Assembly (NCBI RefSeq): GCF_020386635.1
Contig: NZ_CP081942.1
Location: 1 to 64,000 of the forward strand
Reading direction: 5' to 3'
DNA length: 64,000 nucleotides
Origin: Pseudomonas sp. MM211
GTDB taxonomy: Bacteria; Pseudomonadota; Gammaproteobacteria; Pseudomonadales; Pseudomonadaceae
The number at the start of each line of letters is the position of its first letter. The stretch's first letter is position 1. Of this stretch, positions 48,498-59,646 are shown in pieces. The translations under genes and the position numbers were made by a program. The notes under the pieces were generated by a model. It had not been told where the DNA came from. It searched no databases and saw only the letters and a list, made by a program, of their open reading frames with translations.

Positions 48498-50006
48498 ATG
48501 AAACCATCGCTAGTCCTGAAAATGGGCCAGCAGCTGACGATGACACCGCAGCTGCAACAAGCCATTCGCCTGCTCCAACTGTCGACTCTGGATCTGCAAC
48601 AGGAGATCCAGGAGGCACTGGAGTCAAACCCGATGCTCGAGCGTCAGGAAGAAGGCGACGACTTCGACAATTCGGATCCCATGGCCGACGGCGCGGAAAG
48701 TGCACCCACCGCGGCCGCCCAGGAAGAGAAATTTCAGGAGCCGACTTTCCAGGAAAACACCCAGACCGTCGATAACCTTGAAGAAGGCGATTGGGGCGAG
48801 CGTATCCCCAGCGAGCTGCCGGTCGACACCGCTTGGGAAGACGTCTACCAGACCAGCGCCAGCAGCCTGCCGAGCAATGATGATGACGAATGGGACTTCA
48901 CCACTCGCACCTCCGCTGGCGAAAGCCTGCAGAGCCACATGCTCTGGCAGCTCAATCTGGCACCGATGTCCGACAAGGATCGCCTGATCGCCGTCACCCT
49001 GATCGACTGCATCAACGGTCAGGGCTACCTCGAAGAAACCCTCGAAGAAATCACCGACGCCTTCGACCCAGAACTCGATGTCGAGCTCGATGAAGTCGAA
49101 GCCGTGCTGCACCGCATCCAGCAGTTCGAACCGTCCGGCATCGCCGCCCGTGACCTGCGTGAATGCCTGCTACTGCAACTGCGCCAGCTGCCGGCCAACA
49201 CGCCCTGGTTGAGCGAGGCCCTGCGCCTCACTGGCGATTATCTCGACCTGCTCGGCAGCCGCGACTACAGCCAGTTGATGCGCCGCATGAAGCTCAAGGA
49301 AGACGAGCTGCGCCCGGTCATCGAGCTGATTCAAAGCCTCAACCCGCGCCCTGGCTCGCAGATCGAATCAAGCGAGCCCGAGTACGTGGTGCCTGACGTG
49401 ATCGTGCGCAAGCACAACGATCGCTGGCTGGTAGAGCTCAACCAGGAAGCCATGCCGCGCCTGCGCGTCAACGCACAGTACGCAGGCTTCGTGAAACGTG
49501 CCGACTCCAGCGCCGACAACACCTTCATGCGCAATCAGTTGCAGGAAGCGCGCTGGTTCATCAAGAGCCTGCAGAGCCGCAACGAGACCCTGATGAAGGT
49601 CGCGACGCAGATCGTCGAGCACCAGCGCGGCTTCCTCGACTACGGCGACGAAGCCATGAAGCCGCTGGTGCTGCATGACATCGCGGAAGCAGTAGGCATG
49701 CACGAGTCGACCATCTCACGAGTCACCACCCAGAAATACATGCATACACCGCGTGGCATTTACGAGCTGAAATACTTCTTCTCCAGCCACGTCAGCACCT
49801 CCGAAGGCGGCGAATGTTCCTCCACCGCGATTCGCGCGATCATCAAAAAACTGGTCGCTGCGGAAAATGCGAAAAAGCCATTGAGCGATAGCAAGATCGC
49901 TGGTTTACTGGAAGCACAGGGCATTCAAGTGGCGCGCCGCACAGTCGCCAAGTACCGTGAATCGCTCGGTATAGCGCCTTCGAGCGAACGCAAACGGCTG
50001 ATGTAA
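48498..50006 (+). CDS. rpoN: RNA polymerase sigma-54 factor
   Basis: 502 residues, a few more than the usual 497. Region I starts [29 protein letters not shown], a long acidic region II spans about 45-125, and region III has the core-binding part and the helix-turn-helix ([20 protein letters not shown]). The RpoN box [10 protein letters not shown] near the C-terminus binds the -24 element. It directs nitrogen, flagellar and pilus genes with enhancer-binding proteins. hpf, ptsN, rapZ and ptsO follow in the order typical of gammaproteobacteria. Confidence 0.97.
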   Translation: MKPSLVLKMGQQLTMTPQLQQAIRLLQLSTLDLQQEIQEALESNPMLERQEEGDDFDNSDPMADGAESAPTAAAQEEKFQEPTFQENTQTVDNLEEGDWGERIPSELPVDTAWEDVYQTSASSLPSNDDDEWDFTTRTSAGESLQSHMLWQLNLAPMSDKDRLIAVTLIDCINGQGYLEETLEEITDAFDPELDVELDEVEAVLHRIQQFEPSGIAARDLRECLLLQLRQLPANTPWLSEALRLTGDYLDLLGSRDYSQLMRRMKLKEDELRPVIELIQSLNPRPGSQIESSEPEYVVPDVIVRKHNDRWLVELNQEAMPRLRVNAQYAGFVKRADSSADNTFMRNQLQEARWFIKSLQSRNETLMKVATQIVEHQRGFLDYGDEAMKPLVLHDIAEAVGMHESTISRVTTQKYMHTPRGIYELKYFFSSHVSTSEGGECSSTAIRAIIKKLVAAENAKKPLSDSKIAGLLEAQGIQVARRTVAKYRESLGIAPSSERKRLM

Positions 50007-50089
50007 GGTGCCCTTGTAGCAATATGCCCCAGTGTTCCTGCGGCAGGCCCAACGCCTGCCACTCACACACGGCAACAAGGAGAAGCGGT

Positions 50090-50398
50090 ATGCAAGTCAA
50101 CATCAGTGGACACCAGCTGGATGTGACAGACGCACTACGCAGCTACATCGAAGAAAAGCTCGGACGTCTCGAGCGGCACTTCGACAAGATCACCAACGTG
50201 CAGGTCATCCTGGAGGTCGAGAAGCTCAAGCAGAAAGTCGAAGCTACCTTGCATATCGCCGGAGGCGAAGTGGTGGCCAATGCCGAGCATGAAGACATGT
50301 ACGCTGCAATCGATCTACTGACCGACAAACTCGACCGCCAACTCATCAAGCACAAGGAAAAACAGCTCGACCGCCAGCAGGGCGCAATGGCCCGCTGA
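50090..50398 (+). CDS. hpf: Short ribosome hibernation promoting factor
   Basis: 102 residues of the short HPF/YfiA fold: MQVNISGHQLDVTDALRSYIEEKLGRLERHF, then VEATLHIAGGEVVANAEHEDMYAAIDLLTDKLDRQLIKHKEK. It binds ribosomes in stationary phase and promotes 100S dimers with RMF. AAGGAG lies upstream of ATG 50090; the opening from 50024 is not used. It lies 83 bases after rpoN. Confidence 0.95.
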   Translation: MQVNISGHQLDVTDALRSYIEEKLGRLERHFDKITNVQVILEVEKLKQKVEATLHIAGGEVVANAEHEDMYAAIDLLTDKLDRQLIKHKEKQLDRQQGAMAR

Positions 50399-50413
50399 CC
50401 TCGTCCTTCTCCT

Positions 50414-50878
50414 ATGATCCGACTTGAAAATATCCTGACCCCCGGCCGTTCCCTCGTGAACGTGCCGGGTGGCAGTAAAAAGCGTGTACTCGAACAGATT
50501 GCTGCCGTGATCGCGCGCGACTTGCCCGATCTCGATGGCCAGACCATCTATGCAAGCCTGATTGCCCGTGAAAAGCTCGGCTCGACCGGTTTTGGTAATG
50601 GCATCGCCATCCCTCACTGCCGCCTGCCCGGCTGCAGCTCACCGATCAGTGCACTGCTGAAACTCGATGCTGCGGTCGACTTCGACGCTATCGACGGCGC
50701 GCCCGTCGATCTGCTGTTCGTGCTGCTGGTGCCCGAAGCGGCGACCGATGAGCACCTGGAACTGCTGCGCCAGATCGCCAGCATGTTCGACCGCGAGGAC
50801 GTTCGCGAGCGACTGCGCCAGGCTCAAGACAGTGAGTCGCTGTACCAGACCGTAGTGAACGTGCAGAACGGCCAATAG
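50414..50878 (+). CDS. ptsN: Nitrogen PTS enzyme IIA
   Basis: 154 residues of the mannitol/fructose EIIA family. The phosphorylated His (about residue 68) is in [14 protein letters not shown]. In Pseudomonas, EIIA-Ntr receives phosphate from PtsP via PtsO (NPr) and regulates potassium transport, carbon storage and sigma-54-related processes. It lies 15 bases after hpf and 19 before rapZ. Confidence 0.95.
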   Translation: MIRLENILTPGRSLVNVPGGSKKRVLEQIAAVIARDLPDLDGQTIYASLIAREKLGSTGFGNGIAIPHCRLPGCSSPISALLKLDAAVDFDAIDGAPVDLLFVLLVPEAATDEHLELLRQIASMFDREDVRERLRQAQDSESLYQTVVNVQNGQ

Positions 50879-50897
50879 CCCTACACAGGATGAGCCC

Positions 50898-51755
50898 ATG
50901 CGCCTGATTATCGTCAGCGGCCGTTCCGGCTCAGGCAAGAGCACCGCTCTCGACGTGCTCGAGGACAACGGTTTCTATTGCATCGACAACCTGCCTGCCG
51001 GCCTGCTTCCCGAGCTGGCCGAACGGGCGTTGTTGCATACCGAGCTATTGCACCCGCAAGTGGCGGTGTCGATAGACGCACGCAACCTGCCTAGCCAGCT
51101 CAAGCGCTTTTCCGAACTGCTTGATGAAGTGCGCGGCCGCAACATCCGTTGCGATGTCCTGTATCTGGATGCCAGCGAAGAAACCCTGCTCAAGCGCTTT
51201 TCGGAGACGCGCAGACGTCACCCGCTGACCAACGACCAGCGCTCGCTGGCCGAAGCCATGGTCGACGAGACCAAACTGCTCAGCCCGATCATCGACCGTG
51301 CCGACCTGAAGATCGACACCACTCACCTGAATCTTTATCAGTTGCGCGACACCCTCAAGCTGCGCCTGCTCAACCAGCCGGAGCCGGGCACTGCCTATCT
51401 GATCGAATCCTTCGGTTTTAAACGGGGAATGCCGGTGGATGCAGACCTGGTGTTCGACGTACGCTGCCTGCCCAACCCCTACTGGAAGCCTGAACTGCGT
51501 GACTTCACCGGCCTCGAACAGCCCGTAGAGGAATACCTGGCCGCCCAAGAGGACGTCCAGGACATGTACCAGGACATCTTCACCTACCTGCACAAATGGC
51601 TGCCGCGCTTCGCCGCCAGCAACCGCTCCTACGTCACCGTTGCGATTGGCTGCACCGGCGGCCATCATCGTTCGGTGTACCTAGCCAACCGCCTGGGGCA
51701 TGCCCTCAAACCGCTGCTGAAGAACGTTCAGATCCGCCACCGCGACCTCAGTTAA
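50898..51755 (+). CDS. rapZ: RNase adapter protein RapZ
   Basis: 285 residues. The N-terminal P-loop is [19 protein letters not shown], and the C-terminal RNA- and RNase E-binding domain carries [22 protein letters not shown]. In E. coli, RapZ guides cleavage of the GlmZ small RNA and so controls GlmS; in Pseudomonas the RNA partner is less clear. Its place between ptsN and ptsO is conserved. Confidence 0.95.
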   Translation: MRLIIVSGRSGSGKSTALDVLEDNGFYCIDNLPAGLLPELAERALLHTELLHPQVAVSIDARNLPSQLKRFSELLDEVRGRNIRCDVLYLDASEETLLKRFSETRRRHPLTNDQRSLAEAMVDETKLLSPIIDRADLKIDTTHLNLYQLRDTLKLRLLNQPEPGTAYLIESFGFKRGMPVDADLVFDVRCLPNPYWKPELRDFTGLEQPVEEYLAAQEDVQDMYQDIFTYLHKWLPRFAASNRSYVTVAIGCTGGHHRSVYLANRLGHALKPLLKNVQIRHRDLS

Positions 51756-51767
51756 GGAATTGCCGCG

Positions 51768-52040
51768 ATGCCCGCCTGTGAAATCACCATCATCAACAAA
51801 CTCGGCCTGCACGCGCGTGCGGCCGCCAAGTTCGTCGGGGTCGCAGGGCGTTTTCCCTGCCAGGTGAGAATCGGGCGCAGCGTCGAGAGCCTGGTAGATG
51901 GCAAGAGCATCATGGCGGTGATGATGCTCGCCGCCGGCAAGGGCACCATCGTGCATCTGGCGACCGAGGGCGAGCGGGAAGAGGAAGCACTGCAGGCGCT
52001 GATTGACCTGATCAATAACTACTTCGACGAAGGCGAGTGA
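51768..52040 (+). CDS. ptsO: HPr-like nitrogen phosphocarrier protein NPr
   Basis: 90 residues of the HPr fold. The phosphorylated His (residue 15) is in NKLGLHARAAAKFV, and the regulatory-site region is SLVDGKSIMAVMMLAAGKGT. It carries phosphate from PtsP to PtsN. It ends the rpoN-hpf-ptsN-rapZ-ptsO run, with the convergent ZIP transporter only 6 bases away. Confidence 0.95.
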   Translation: MPACEITIINKLGLHARAAAKFVGVAGRFPCQVRIGRSVESLVDGKSIMAVMMLAAGKGTIVHLATEGEREEEALQALIDLINNYFDEGE

Positions 52041-52046
52041 TCGCCC

Positions 52047-52943
52047 TCAGACGTTCAGGGCATTGCCCACAGCCAACATCAGCACGAACCCCGACGCAAA
52101 ACCCAGTACGGCCGGTGGCATGTCACTGCGTCGATACAGCTTGGGAATGATCTCGCGTATCACCACCAAGAGCATTGCCCCCGCCGCGATCGCCAGCCCC
52201 CAGGGCAGCAACTGCAACGACACGCCGACCAACCAGGCCGAAAGCAGCGCGAACATCGGCTCGACCAACCCGGAGGCGGCGCCGCAGAAAACCGCCTTCC
52301 ATCGCGACATTCCCGCCCCCGCCAGCACCAGGGCGATAATCAGCCCCTCGGGCACGTCCTGCAACGCAATCCCCAGCGCCAATCCATCGGCATTCGACAG
52401 ATTGGCCGCGGCCGCCACACCGACCGCCATTCCTTCCGGCACGTTGTGCAGAACGATGGCGATAACGAACAGCCAGACGCTCAAGCCGACGCCCTGATCT
52501 GCCCGCAGGCTCGCTCGCGATGTACGAGACAACCAGTGGCCCAGCGCCCATAAGGCACCAGCACCGAGCACCACTCCCGCGGCGACCAGCAGCGAGCCCT
52601 GACTAGCGGTCAGGCTCTGCTCGTGAGTCAGCTGAAAAGCTGGCGGGAGTAGTGAAAAAAGACTGGCAGCGAGCATCATGCCCCCACCGAAACCCAGCAT
52701 GGCCGTGTAAGAACGTGCCGAAATGCTGCGCATGAAAATAACTGGCAAGGCGCCCAGGGCTGTGCCAAGAGCACACAGCATGCCGCCTTGCCAGGCATAC
52801 CACAGAGCCGGCGAAAGCCGGCTCTGCAAACCACTCCAGACCTTGATGGCAAGGATGGTGCCGCCGACGACGAGCAGCATCAGTCCCAATGCATAGCGAA
52901 AGGAACGGCCATTGACCGCGATCAACTCGTGCAGTGGGCTCAT
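52047..52943 (-). CDS. ZIP-family metal transporter
   Basis: About 298 residues, around eight membrane helices. ZIP features are the metal-site helices VLHNVPEGMAVGVAA (HNxPEG motif) and ALQDVPEGLIIALVLAG (the second, with Gln-Asp in place of His-Asn). The bacterial homologue PA4467 occupies the same position. It probably moves zinc or other divalent metals into the cytoplasm. I chose ATG 52943; a TTG at 52976 would add 11 residues directly after the sodA stop. No ribosome site is convincing for either. Confidence 0.85.
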   Translation of the reverse strand: MSPLHELIAVNGRSFRYALGLMLLVVGGTILAIKVWSGLQSRLSPALWYAWQGGMLCALGTALGALPVIFMRSISARSYTAMLGFGGGMMLAASLFSLLPPAFQLTHEQSLTASQGSLLVAAGVVLGAGALWALGHWLSRTSRASLRADQGVGLSVWLFVIAIVLHNVPEGMAVGVAAAANLSNADGLALGIALQDVPEGLIIALVLAGAGMSRWKAVFCGAASGLVEPMFALLSAWLVGVSLQLLPWGLAIAAGAMLLVVIREIIPKLYRRSDMPPAVLGFASGFVLMLAVGNALNV

Positions 52944-52976
52944 GCGTACACTCGATGCCGGCTCATAGGCATGCAA

Positions 52977-53588
52977 TCAAGCCAGAGCGGCCTGATAGCG
53001 ACGCGCTACTTCGGCCCAATCGACGACGTTGTAAAACGCACCGATGTATTCGGGGCGACGGTTCTGGTAGCGCAGGTAGTAGGCATGCTCCCACACGTCC
53101 AGACCCAGAATCGGCGTATTACCGTTCATCAACGGGCTGTCCTGGTTGCCGGTGCTTTCAACCACCAGCTTCTTCTGTGGCGTTACGCTGAGCCAGGCCC
53201 AGCCGCTGCCGAAGCGGGTAAGTGCGGCTTTGGTGAAGGCTTCCTTGAAAGCCTCCAGGCCACCCAGCTGGCTGTCGATGGCGGCTTTCAACTCACCTTG
53301 GGGCTCACCACCGCCACTGGTGCTCATCACGGTCCAGAACAGCGAATGGTTGGCATGCCCACCACCGTTGTTGATCACCGCACCGCGCTTGTCTTCCGGC
53401 ACTTCCTTGAGGCGAGTGAGCAGCTCTTCGACCGGCAGCTCGCCAAGCGAGTTGCCTTCCAGAGCGGCATTGAGGTTGTTGACGTAGGTCTGGTGGTGCT
53501 TGCTGTGATGGATTTCCATGGTTTGCGCATCGATGTGCGGTTCCAGGGCATCGTAGGCGTAAGGCAGAGCAGGCAGGCTATACGGCAT
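52977..53588 (-). CDS. sodA: Manganese superoxide dismutase
   Basis: 203 residues, normal for Mn/Fe-SOD. Metal ligands are His in MEIHHSKHH, His in [13 protein letters not shown], and the Asp/His pair in [12 protein letters not shown]. The GGGHANHS context is that of manganese-type enzymes, and its operon position corresponds to P. aeruginosa sodM (PA4468). It is expressed under iron starvation in place of the iron enzyme. I chose ATG 53588 with AAGGAG upstream; the longer frame to 53714 lies inside the preceding gene. Confidence 0.93.
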   Translation of the reverse strand: MPYSLPALPYAYDALEPHIDAQTMEIHHSKHHQTYVNNLNAALEGNSLGELPVEELLTRLKEVPEDKRGAVINNGGGHANHSLFWTVMSTSGGGEPQGELKAAIDSQLGGLEAFKEAFTKAALTRFGSGWAWLSVTPQKKLVVESTGNQDSPLMNGNTPILGLDVWEHAYYLRYQNRRPEYIGAFYNVVDWAEVARRYQAALA

Positions 53589-53601
53589 GGTTTCACTCCT
53601 T

Positions 53602-54051
53602 CTAATGGTACTGACGAACGACAGACGCTGGGCGTTCTGCCGGTGAAGCATCGCCAGGCGCATGAGCGCCCAACAATCGATCCGTACGGGGGTAGGCCCC
53701 GTGCTCGGCGACAAAGTTCAACAGACTGGTGTAGGTTCGGCCGCTGTGATTGAGCGCAGCCTGGCGCAAAGACGGCGACAGGTGCTCACTGCCCATGCAG
53801 CGCAGCAGGTGTTCATGGCAGGCACAGAGGTGCTCGGCGGACTCTTCCGGATGACCGATCATCAGTTGCAGATCGGCCAGGTTGTGCTGAGAAACGACGA
53901 AAGCCGCCACCGCAGCATCGGCATCCCGCCAGCGCTCGAACAGTACCTGGGCAAGCGCCAGCGCCTGCAGATACTGCTCCCGCGCCTCGACCCAGGAACC
54001 TTCGGCGAAGTAGCGGTTACCGGCCTGGATGAGTCGCTTCCACTGCTCCAT
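53602..54051 (-). CDS. Helical TPR-like protein of the fumC-sodA operon (orfX)
   Basis: 149 residues, beginning [41 protein letters not shown], a helix-pair repeat with a TPR-like look. It corresponds in position to PA4469 (orfX) between fumC and sodA in the iron-regulated operon of P. aeruginosa. No catalytic motif is seen; a chaperone or assembly role is only a guess. I chose ATG 54051 with GAGGAGG a few bases upstream; the alternative start at 54093 has less support. Confidence 0.83.
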   Translation of the reverse strand: MEQWKRLIQAGNRYFAEGSWVEAREQYLQALALAQVLFERWRDADAAVAAFVVSQHNLADLQLMIGHPEESAEHLCACHEHLLRCMGSEHLSPSLRQAALNHSGRTYTSLLNFVAEHGAYPRTDRLLGAHAPGDASPAERPASVVRQYH

Positions 54052-54116
54052 GGGATTGCCTCCTCGCCCTGAGGCGAAAATGCGCAGGCACATGACCTGC
54101 GCGGCGGTTTCAACGG

Positions 54117-55485
<1,369 letters not shown>

Positions 55486-55493
<8 letters not shown>

Positions 55494-55881
55494 AGGGATT
55501 TCCTTCTGCCAATTCGGATATCGAAAGAGAGGGCTGCATGCGCAAGGTGGCCAGGCGGTTGCGAACGCGATTCAGGCTGTGCTGCTGATCGCGGTCGGTG
55601 GCCAGGTGCTGCAGCGCGTAAAGGGAGCGGTAGGCGTGATCCAGGCAGACGCTGCGCCAGTGCCAGGGCAGCGCCGTATCGCAGGCGGTATCCATGAGCA
55701 GATTCAGGGTGGTCAGTGACATCCGCCAGGGACACAAGCGACCGTGCTCGACCAGTTGGCGACCCTGCGCCCAGTGCAGCTCGAGCAGCCTTGGTTCATC
55801 AGGAAGCAGCCCGCAACGGATCCGGAAACCCAGCCAGTACCAACAATCCAAACATGGCGTATTGCTCGAGCGAAATCTCAT
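55486..55881 (-). CDS. fagA: FagA-like iron-regulated protein
   Basis: 131 residues, rich in Cys, Trp and His: NTPCLDCWYWLGFRIRCG near the N-terminus (CxxC), then MDTACDTALPWHWRSVC. It starts the fagA-fumC-orfX-sodA operon and corresponds to PA4471. The function is unknown; the CxxC and further Cys and His residues could bind metal. A Fur-like site lies just upstream, matching the known iron repression of this operon in P. aeruginosa. GGTGAG precedes ATG 55881. Confidence 0.82.
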
Positions 55882-55897
55882 GGCTCACCTTTCAAAA

Positions 55898-55916
55898 GAT
55901 AATAATATTAATTCCT
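55898..55916. promoter_or_regulatory. Fur-box-like site upstream of fagA-fumC-orfX-sodA
   Basis: GATAATAATATTAATTCCT matches the Fur consensus GATAATGATAATCATTATC at 13 of 19 positions and lies 17 bases before the fagA start. A second dyad, ATACC-GAATT-GGTAT at 55935-55949, follows upstream. Binding is inferred; iron control of the homologous operon is established. Confidence 0.62.
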
Positions 55917-56159
55917 ATTTAGAAAGAATAATCAATACCGAATTGGTATGAAGCACCATTGGTCTCGCCGCGCAGGATTGGCACCGGCGGCAATTGGCAA
56001 AAAATACAGAAAGCGAAAGTTGCCGAACGGCAGGTAACAAGCAGCCATCTGCCTTCAGCAGCCATGAATGAGAGGAGAAAGGCGCAACATCGCCACATTG
56101 CGTGGCAGGCCGAGAATCCGTCGACGTTTCGGCAGTGGGATCCGAAACGTCAACGGCTC

Positions 56160-56187
56160 ACAACAACCGAGCGCGGAAAGCGCTCGG
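56160..56187 (-). terminator. Terminator downstream of pmbA
   Basis: On the minus strand the stem CCGAGCGC-TTTCC-GCGCTCGG is perfect over 8 bp and followed by TTGTTGTG, six bases after the pmbA stop. The T-rich tail fits Rho-independent termination. Confidence 0.7.
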
Positions 56188-56192
56188 TGGAG

Positions 56193-57539
56193 TCAACTGC
56201 CGGCGACGGTCATCTTCTCGATCAACACCGAGCCCGTGCGGATATTGCTGCGCAGCTCCAGGTCGCTGCCGACTGCGACGATCTGCTTGAGCATGTCGCG
56301 CAGGTTGCCGGCAATGGTCACCTCCTGCACGGCGAACTGAATCTCGCCATTCTCCACCCAGTAGCCGCCCGCGCCGCGGGAGTAGTCGCCGGTGACCATG
56401 TTCAGACCATGGCCCATCAACTCGGTGACCAGCAGCCCACGGCCCATGCGCTTGATCAGCGCCTGCTGATCTTCGTCGCCATGGCTGACGAACAGGTTGT
56501 GCACACCGCCGGCATTGGCCGTGCTGGGCATGCCCAGTTTGCGCCCGGCGTAGGTGCCCAGGATGTAGGAGACCAGCCTGCCGCCCTCCACGAACGGTTT
56601 CGCATAGGTGGCCAGGCCATCGCCGTCGAACGCCGCACTGCCCATGGCACGGGGAATGTGCGGACGCTCGTCGAGGTTCAGCCAGGAAGGAAACAGTTGC
56701 TCGCCCAGGGATCCTTCGAGGAACGATGACTTGCGATACAGGGCGCCACCGGAGATCGCCCCGAGGAAGCTGCCGAACAAACCGGTAGCCAGTTCCGCGG
56801 AGAACAGCACCGGCACTTCGCAGGTCGGTATCGGGCGCGCACCGAGGCGGCTGACCGCACGCTGTGCGGCGCGCCGGCCGATACTCGCGGCATCGGCGAG
56901 CAGCTCACCCTGACGGTTCACGTCATACCAGTAGTCGCGCTGCATCTGCCCGTCGCTCTCGGCAATCATCACGCAACTGAGGCTGTGCCGGGTGCTGGCG
57001 TAGCCGCCGATGAAGCCGTGGCTGTTGCCGTATACACGGCAGCCTTGATGGGTACTCAGGCTGGTGCCATCGGCATTGCGAATACGCGAGTCGGCATCGA
57101 AGGCAGCAGCCTCACAGACCAGCGCGCGCTCGATCGCTTGCTCCGGGCTGATGTCCCAGGCATGGTACAGATCCAGCTGCGGCATATCGCGAGCCATCAG
57201 CGCCGCGTCGGCAAGACCGGCGCTCTCGTCTTCGGACGCGTGTTTGGCGATGGCCAGGGCCGCCGCTACGGTTTCGCGGATCGCCGCCTCGCCGGTCGCC
57301 GAGGTGCTGGCCGAGCCTTTGCGCTGACCGACGTAAAGGGTGATACCAAAGCCCTGATCGCGGTTGAACTCGACGGTTTCCACCTCACGCTGGCGCACGC
57401 TGGTGGACAACCCCTGCTCCACCGACACCGCCACTTCACAGGCACTCGCGCCCTGTTTCTTCGCCTCGGCGAGAATCTGTTCGACCTGCGCCTGAAGGCC
57501 TGGTAACGCACCTGGCCCGACTACTTCCACTTCACTCAT
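56193..57539 (-). CDS. pmbA: TldE/PmbA-type metalloprotease subunit
   Basis: 448 residues, normal for PmbA. Family blocks: CEVAVSVEQGLSTSVRQREVETVEFNRDQGFGITLYVGQRKG at the N-terminus and GLATYAKPFVEGGRLVSYILGTYAGRKLG later. It lacks the HExxxH zinc motif, which resides in TldD; the two form the TldDE heterodimer that degrades unfolded peptides and processes modified peptides. I chose ATG 57539 with GGAG upstream rather than the longer frame from 57587. yjgA and tldD follow within 2 kb, as in other Pseudomonas. Confidence 0.94.
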   Translation of the reverse strand: MSEVEVVGPGALPGLQAQVEQILAEAKKQGASACEVAVSVEQGLSTSVRQREVETVEFNRDQGFGITLYVGQRKGSASTSATGEAAIRETVAAALAIAKHASEDESAGLADAALMARDMPQLDLYHAWDISPEQAIERALVCEAAAFDADSRIRNADGTSLSTHQGCRVYGNSHGFIGGYASTRHSLSCVMIAESDGQMQRDYWYDVNRQGELLADAASIGRRAAQRAVSRLGARPIPTCEVPVLFSAELATGLFGSFLGAISGGALYRKSSFLEGSLGEQLFPSWLNLDERPHIPRAMGSAAFDGDGLATYAKPFVEGGRLVSYILGTYAGRKLGMPSTANAGGVHNLFVSHGDEDQQALIKRMGRGLLVTELMGHGLNMVTGDYSRGAGGYWVENGEIQFAVQEVTIAGNLRDMLKQIVAVGSDLELRSNIRTGSVLIEKMTVAGS

Positions 57540-57641
57540 AACGACTCCTGAACGATAGCCGCAGCGGCAACGACTCTGGTCGCGCATACGGCAAGAAACT
57601 TGCTGCTATCATGGCGGCGTTTCCCATTGGATCACCGCAAA

Positions 57642-58160
57642 ATGTCTGATTACCTCGACGACTTCTCCGGCGAGAAGAGCAAAACCCAGGTCAAGCGTGA
57701 GTTCCACGCGTTGCAGGAGCTGGGCCAGCGCCTGGCCGGCCTCAAGCCTGATCTGCAGAACAAGCTACCGCTGACTGATGGCCTGCGCCGTGCCTTGGAA
57801 GAATCACCCAAGCACACCGCCAATGCAGCGAAAAAACGCCACATGCAGTTCATCGGCAAGCTGATGCGCGATCAGGACATCGAAGCGATCCTGACGCTCC
57901 TCGACCAACTCGACGCCTCCACGCGCCAGTACAACGAGCGTTTCCACAACCTCGAGCGCTGGCGTGATCGTCTGATCGTCGGTAACGACGAAGTGCTCGA
58001 AAAGTTCGTCGCCGAGTACCCAGACGCAGACCGCCAACACCTGCGCGCGCTGATCCGCCATGCCCAGCATGAAGCGGCTCAGGAAAAGGCTCCCGCCTCG
58101 TCACGCAAAATCTTCAAGTACATCCGCGATCTCGACGAAACCCAGCGCGGACTGCGCTAG
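57642..58160 (+). CDS. yjgA: Ribosome biogenesis factor YjgA (DarP)
   Basis: 172 residues, helical, with the DUF615 blocks [36 protein letters not shown] and [38 protein letters not shown]. DarP/YjgA associates with the late 50S particle and helps its maturation. I chose ATG 57642 ([14 protein letters not shown]), since the upstream extension from 57600 is not conserved-looking. It is divergent from pmbA and converges on tldD. Confidence 0.93.
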   Translation: MSDYLDDFSGEKSKTQVKREFHALQELGQRLAGLKPDLQNKLPLTDGLRRALEESPKHTANAAKKRHMQFIGKLMRDQDIEAILTLLDQLDASTRQYNERFHNLERWRDRLIVGNDEVLEKFVAEYPDADRQHLRALIRHAQHEAAQEKAPASSRKIFKYIRDLDETQRGLR

Positions 58161-58177
58161 GTTTCGCCCCTTCGCAT

Positions 58178-58197
58178 GGCCGGGGCTCACCCCGGCC
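58178..58197. terminator. GC hairpin between yjgA and tldD
   Basis: A perfect 8-bp stem GGCCGGGG / CCCCGGCC with loop CTCA lies between the convergent genes yjgA and tldD. There is no good T tract on either side, so it may be a weak bidirectional terminator. Confidence 0.5.
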
Positions 58198-58204
58198 AGT
58201 ATTC

Positions 58205-59646
58205 TCAAGCGCCCGTGCCACCGACAGTGATCGCATCGATCTTCAGCGTCGGCTGGCCCACGCCAACCGGTACCGACTGGCCATCTTTGCCGCAAGTACC
58301 GACGCCACTGTCGAGCGCCAAGTCGTTGCCGACCATCGACACCTTGCTCATCGCTTCCGGGCCATTGCCAATCAGGGTCGCACCCTTGACCGGCGCGGTG
58401 ATCTTGCCGTCCTCGATCAGGTACGCCTCGCTGGTGGAGAACACGAACTTGCCGCTGGTGATGTCGACCTGACCGCCGCCCAGGTTGGCGCAGTAGATGC
58501 CCTTCTTCACCGAACGGATGATCTCCTCGGGGTCGCTCTCGCCAGCCAGCATGTAGGTATTGGTCATGCGCGGCATCGGCAGGTGTGCGTAAGACTCGCG
58601 ACGGCCATTACCGGTACGCGCCACACCCATCAGCCGAGCATTGAGCTTGTCCTGCATGTAGCCCTTGAGCACGCCGTTCTCGATCAACGTGGTGCACTGG
58701 GTAGGAGTGCCTTCATCGTCCATGCTCAGCGAGCCGCGGCGCTCGGCCAGGGTGCCGTCATCGACGATGGTGCACAGTTTGGAAGCCACTTGCTGGCCGA
58801 TCTTGCCGCTGTAGTTGGAGCTGCCCTTGCGGTTGAAGTCACCCTCCAGACCGTGGCCGACCGCCTCGTGCAGCAGCACGCCGACCAGCCCGCGCCCATG
58901 ACCACGGGCATGGTGCCAGCCGGTGCGGCAACCGCCTCGAGGTTGACCAGGGCCTGACGCAGTGCTTCACGGGCATAGCCCATGGCGCGGTCTTCATTGA
59001 GGAAATAGCTGTAGTCCGTTCGCCCGCCGCCGCCATGGCCACCACGCTCGCGACGACCGTTCTGCTCGACGATCACGCTGACGTTGAAACGCACCAGCGG
59101 ACGAATATCGGCGCCCAGACTGCCGTCAGTCGCGGCAACCAGAATGCGATCCCAGACACCGGCGAGGCTGACCGTCACCTGTTTGATACGCGGGTCCAGC
59201 GCCCGAGTTGCCACATCGATACGCTTGAGCAGCTCGACCTTTTGCGCGCGGTCGATCACATCCAGCGGGTTCTCCGGCGCATACAGCGGCGTCACTTGGG
59301 TCGCAGCAAAAGCCTGCACGCGGCCCTGCTGCCCGGCACGGGCGATCGAACGGGCGGCGCGGGCCGCTTGGCTCAAGGCCTCGGGAGTAATCGCATTGCT
59401 GTAAGCAAAGCCGGTCTTCTCACCGGACTGGGCGCGCACGCCGACGCCCTGATCGAGGTTGAAACTGCCTTCCTTGACGATGCCATCTTCCAGCACCCAG
59501 GTTTCGGACACCTGGGTCTGGAAGTACAGGTCGGCGGCATCGATGCCGGGGCCGGCCAGTTCGCCGAGAATGCCCGGCAGATGCTCCAGGGTCAGACCGC
59601 CGGGGCTCAGCATCTGCTTGCTGACGGTCAACAACATGTCGCTCAT
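58205..59646 (-). CDS. tldD: Metalloprotease TldD, interrupted by one missing base
   Basis: The start [34 protein letters not shown] and the end ...[18 protein letters not shown] are TldD. The frame breaks near 58885-58893: the first frame reads [15 protein letters not shown], while the other frame reads the correct [25 protein letters not shown], with the HExxxH zinc motif just after the break. Adding one base restores exactly 480 residues, the family length. TldD is the catalytic partner of PmbA. A sequence error is likely, but a real mutation cannot be excluded. It overlaps the nitrilase-family gene by 4 bases. Confidence 0.9.

Larger units (their letters stand above)
55882..56192. other. 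Gene-free regulatory spacer between fagA and pmbA
   Basis: 311 bases. Next to fagA are the Fur-like site and the ATACC/GGTAT dyad. Toward pmbA is a perfect 10-bp stem GACGTTTCGG (56123-56132) / CCGAAACGTC (56142-56151), then the pmbA terminator. No small gene is convincing. Confidence 0.55.

Noticed and set aside
55959-56729. A 256-codon open frame upstream of and over pmbA
   Set aside because: Most of it is antisense to pmbA, and the rest overlaps the pmbA terminator.
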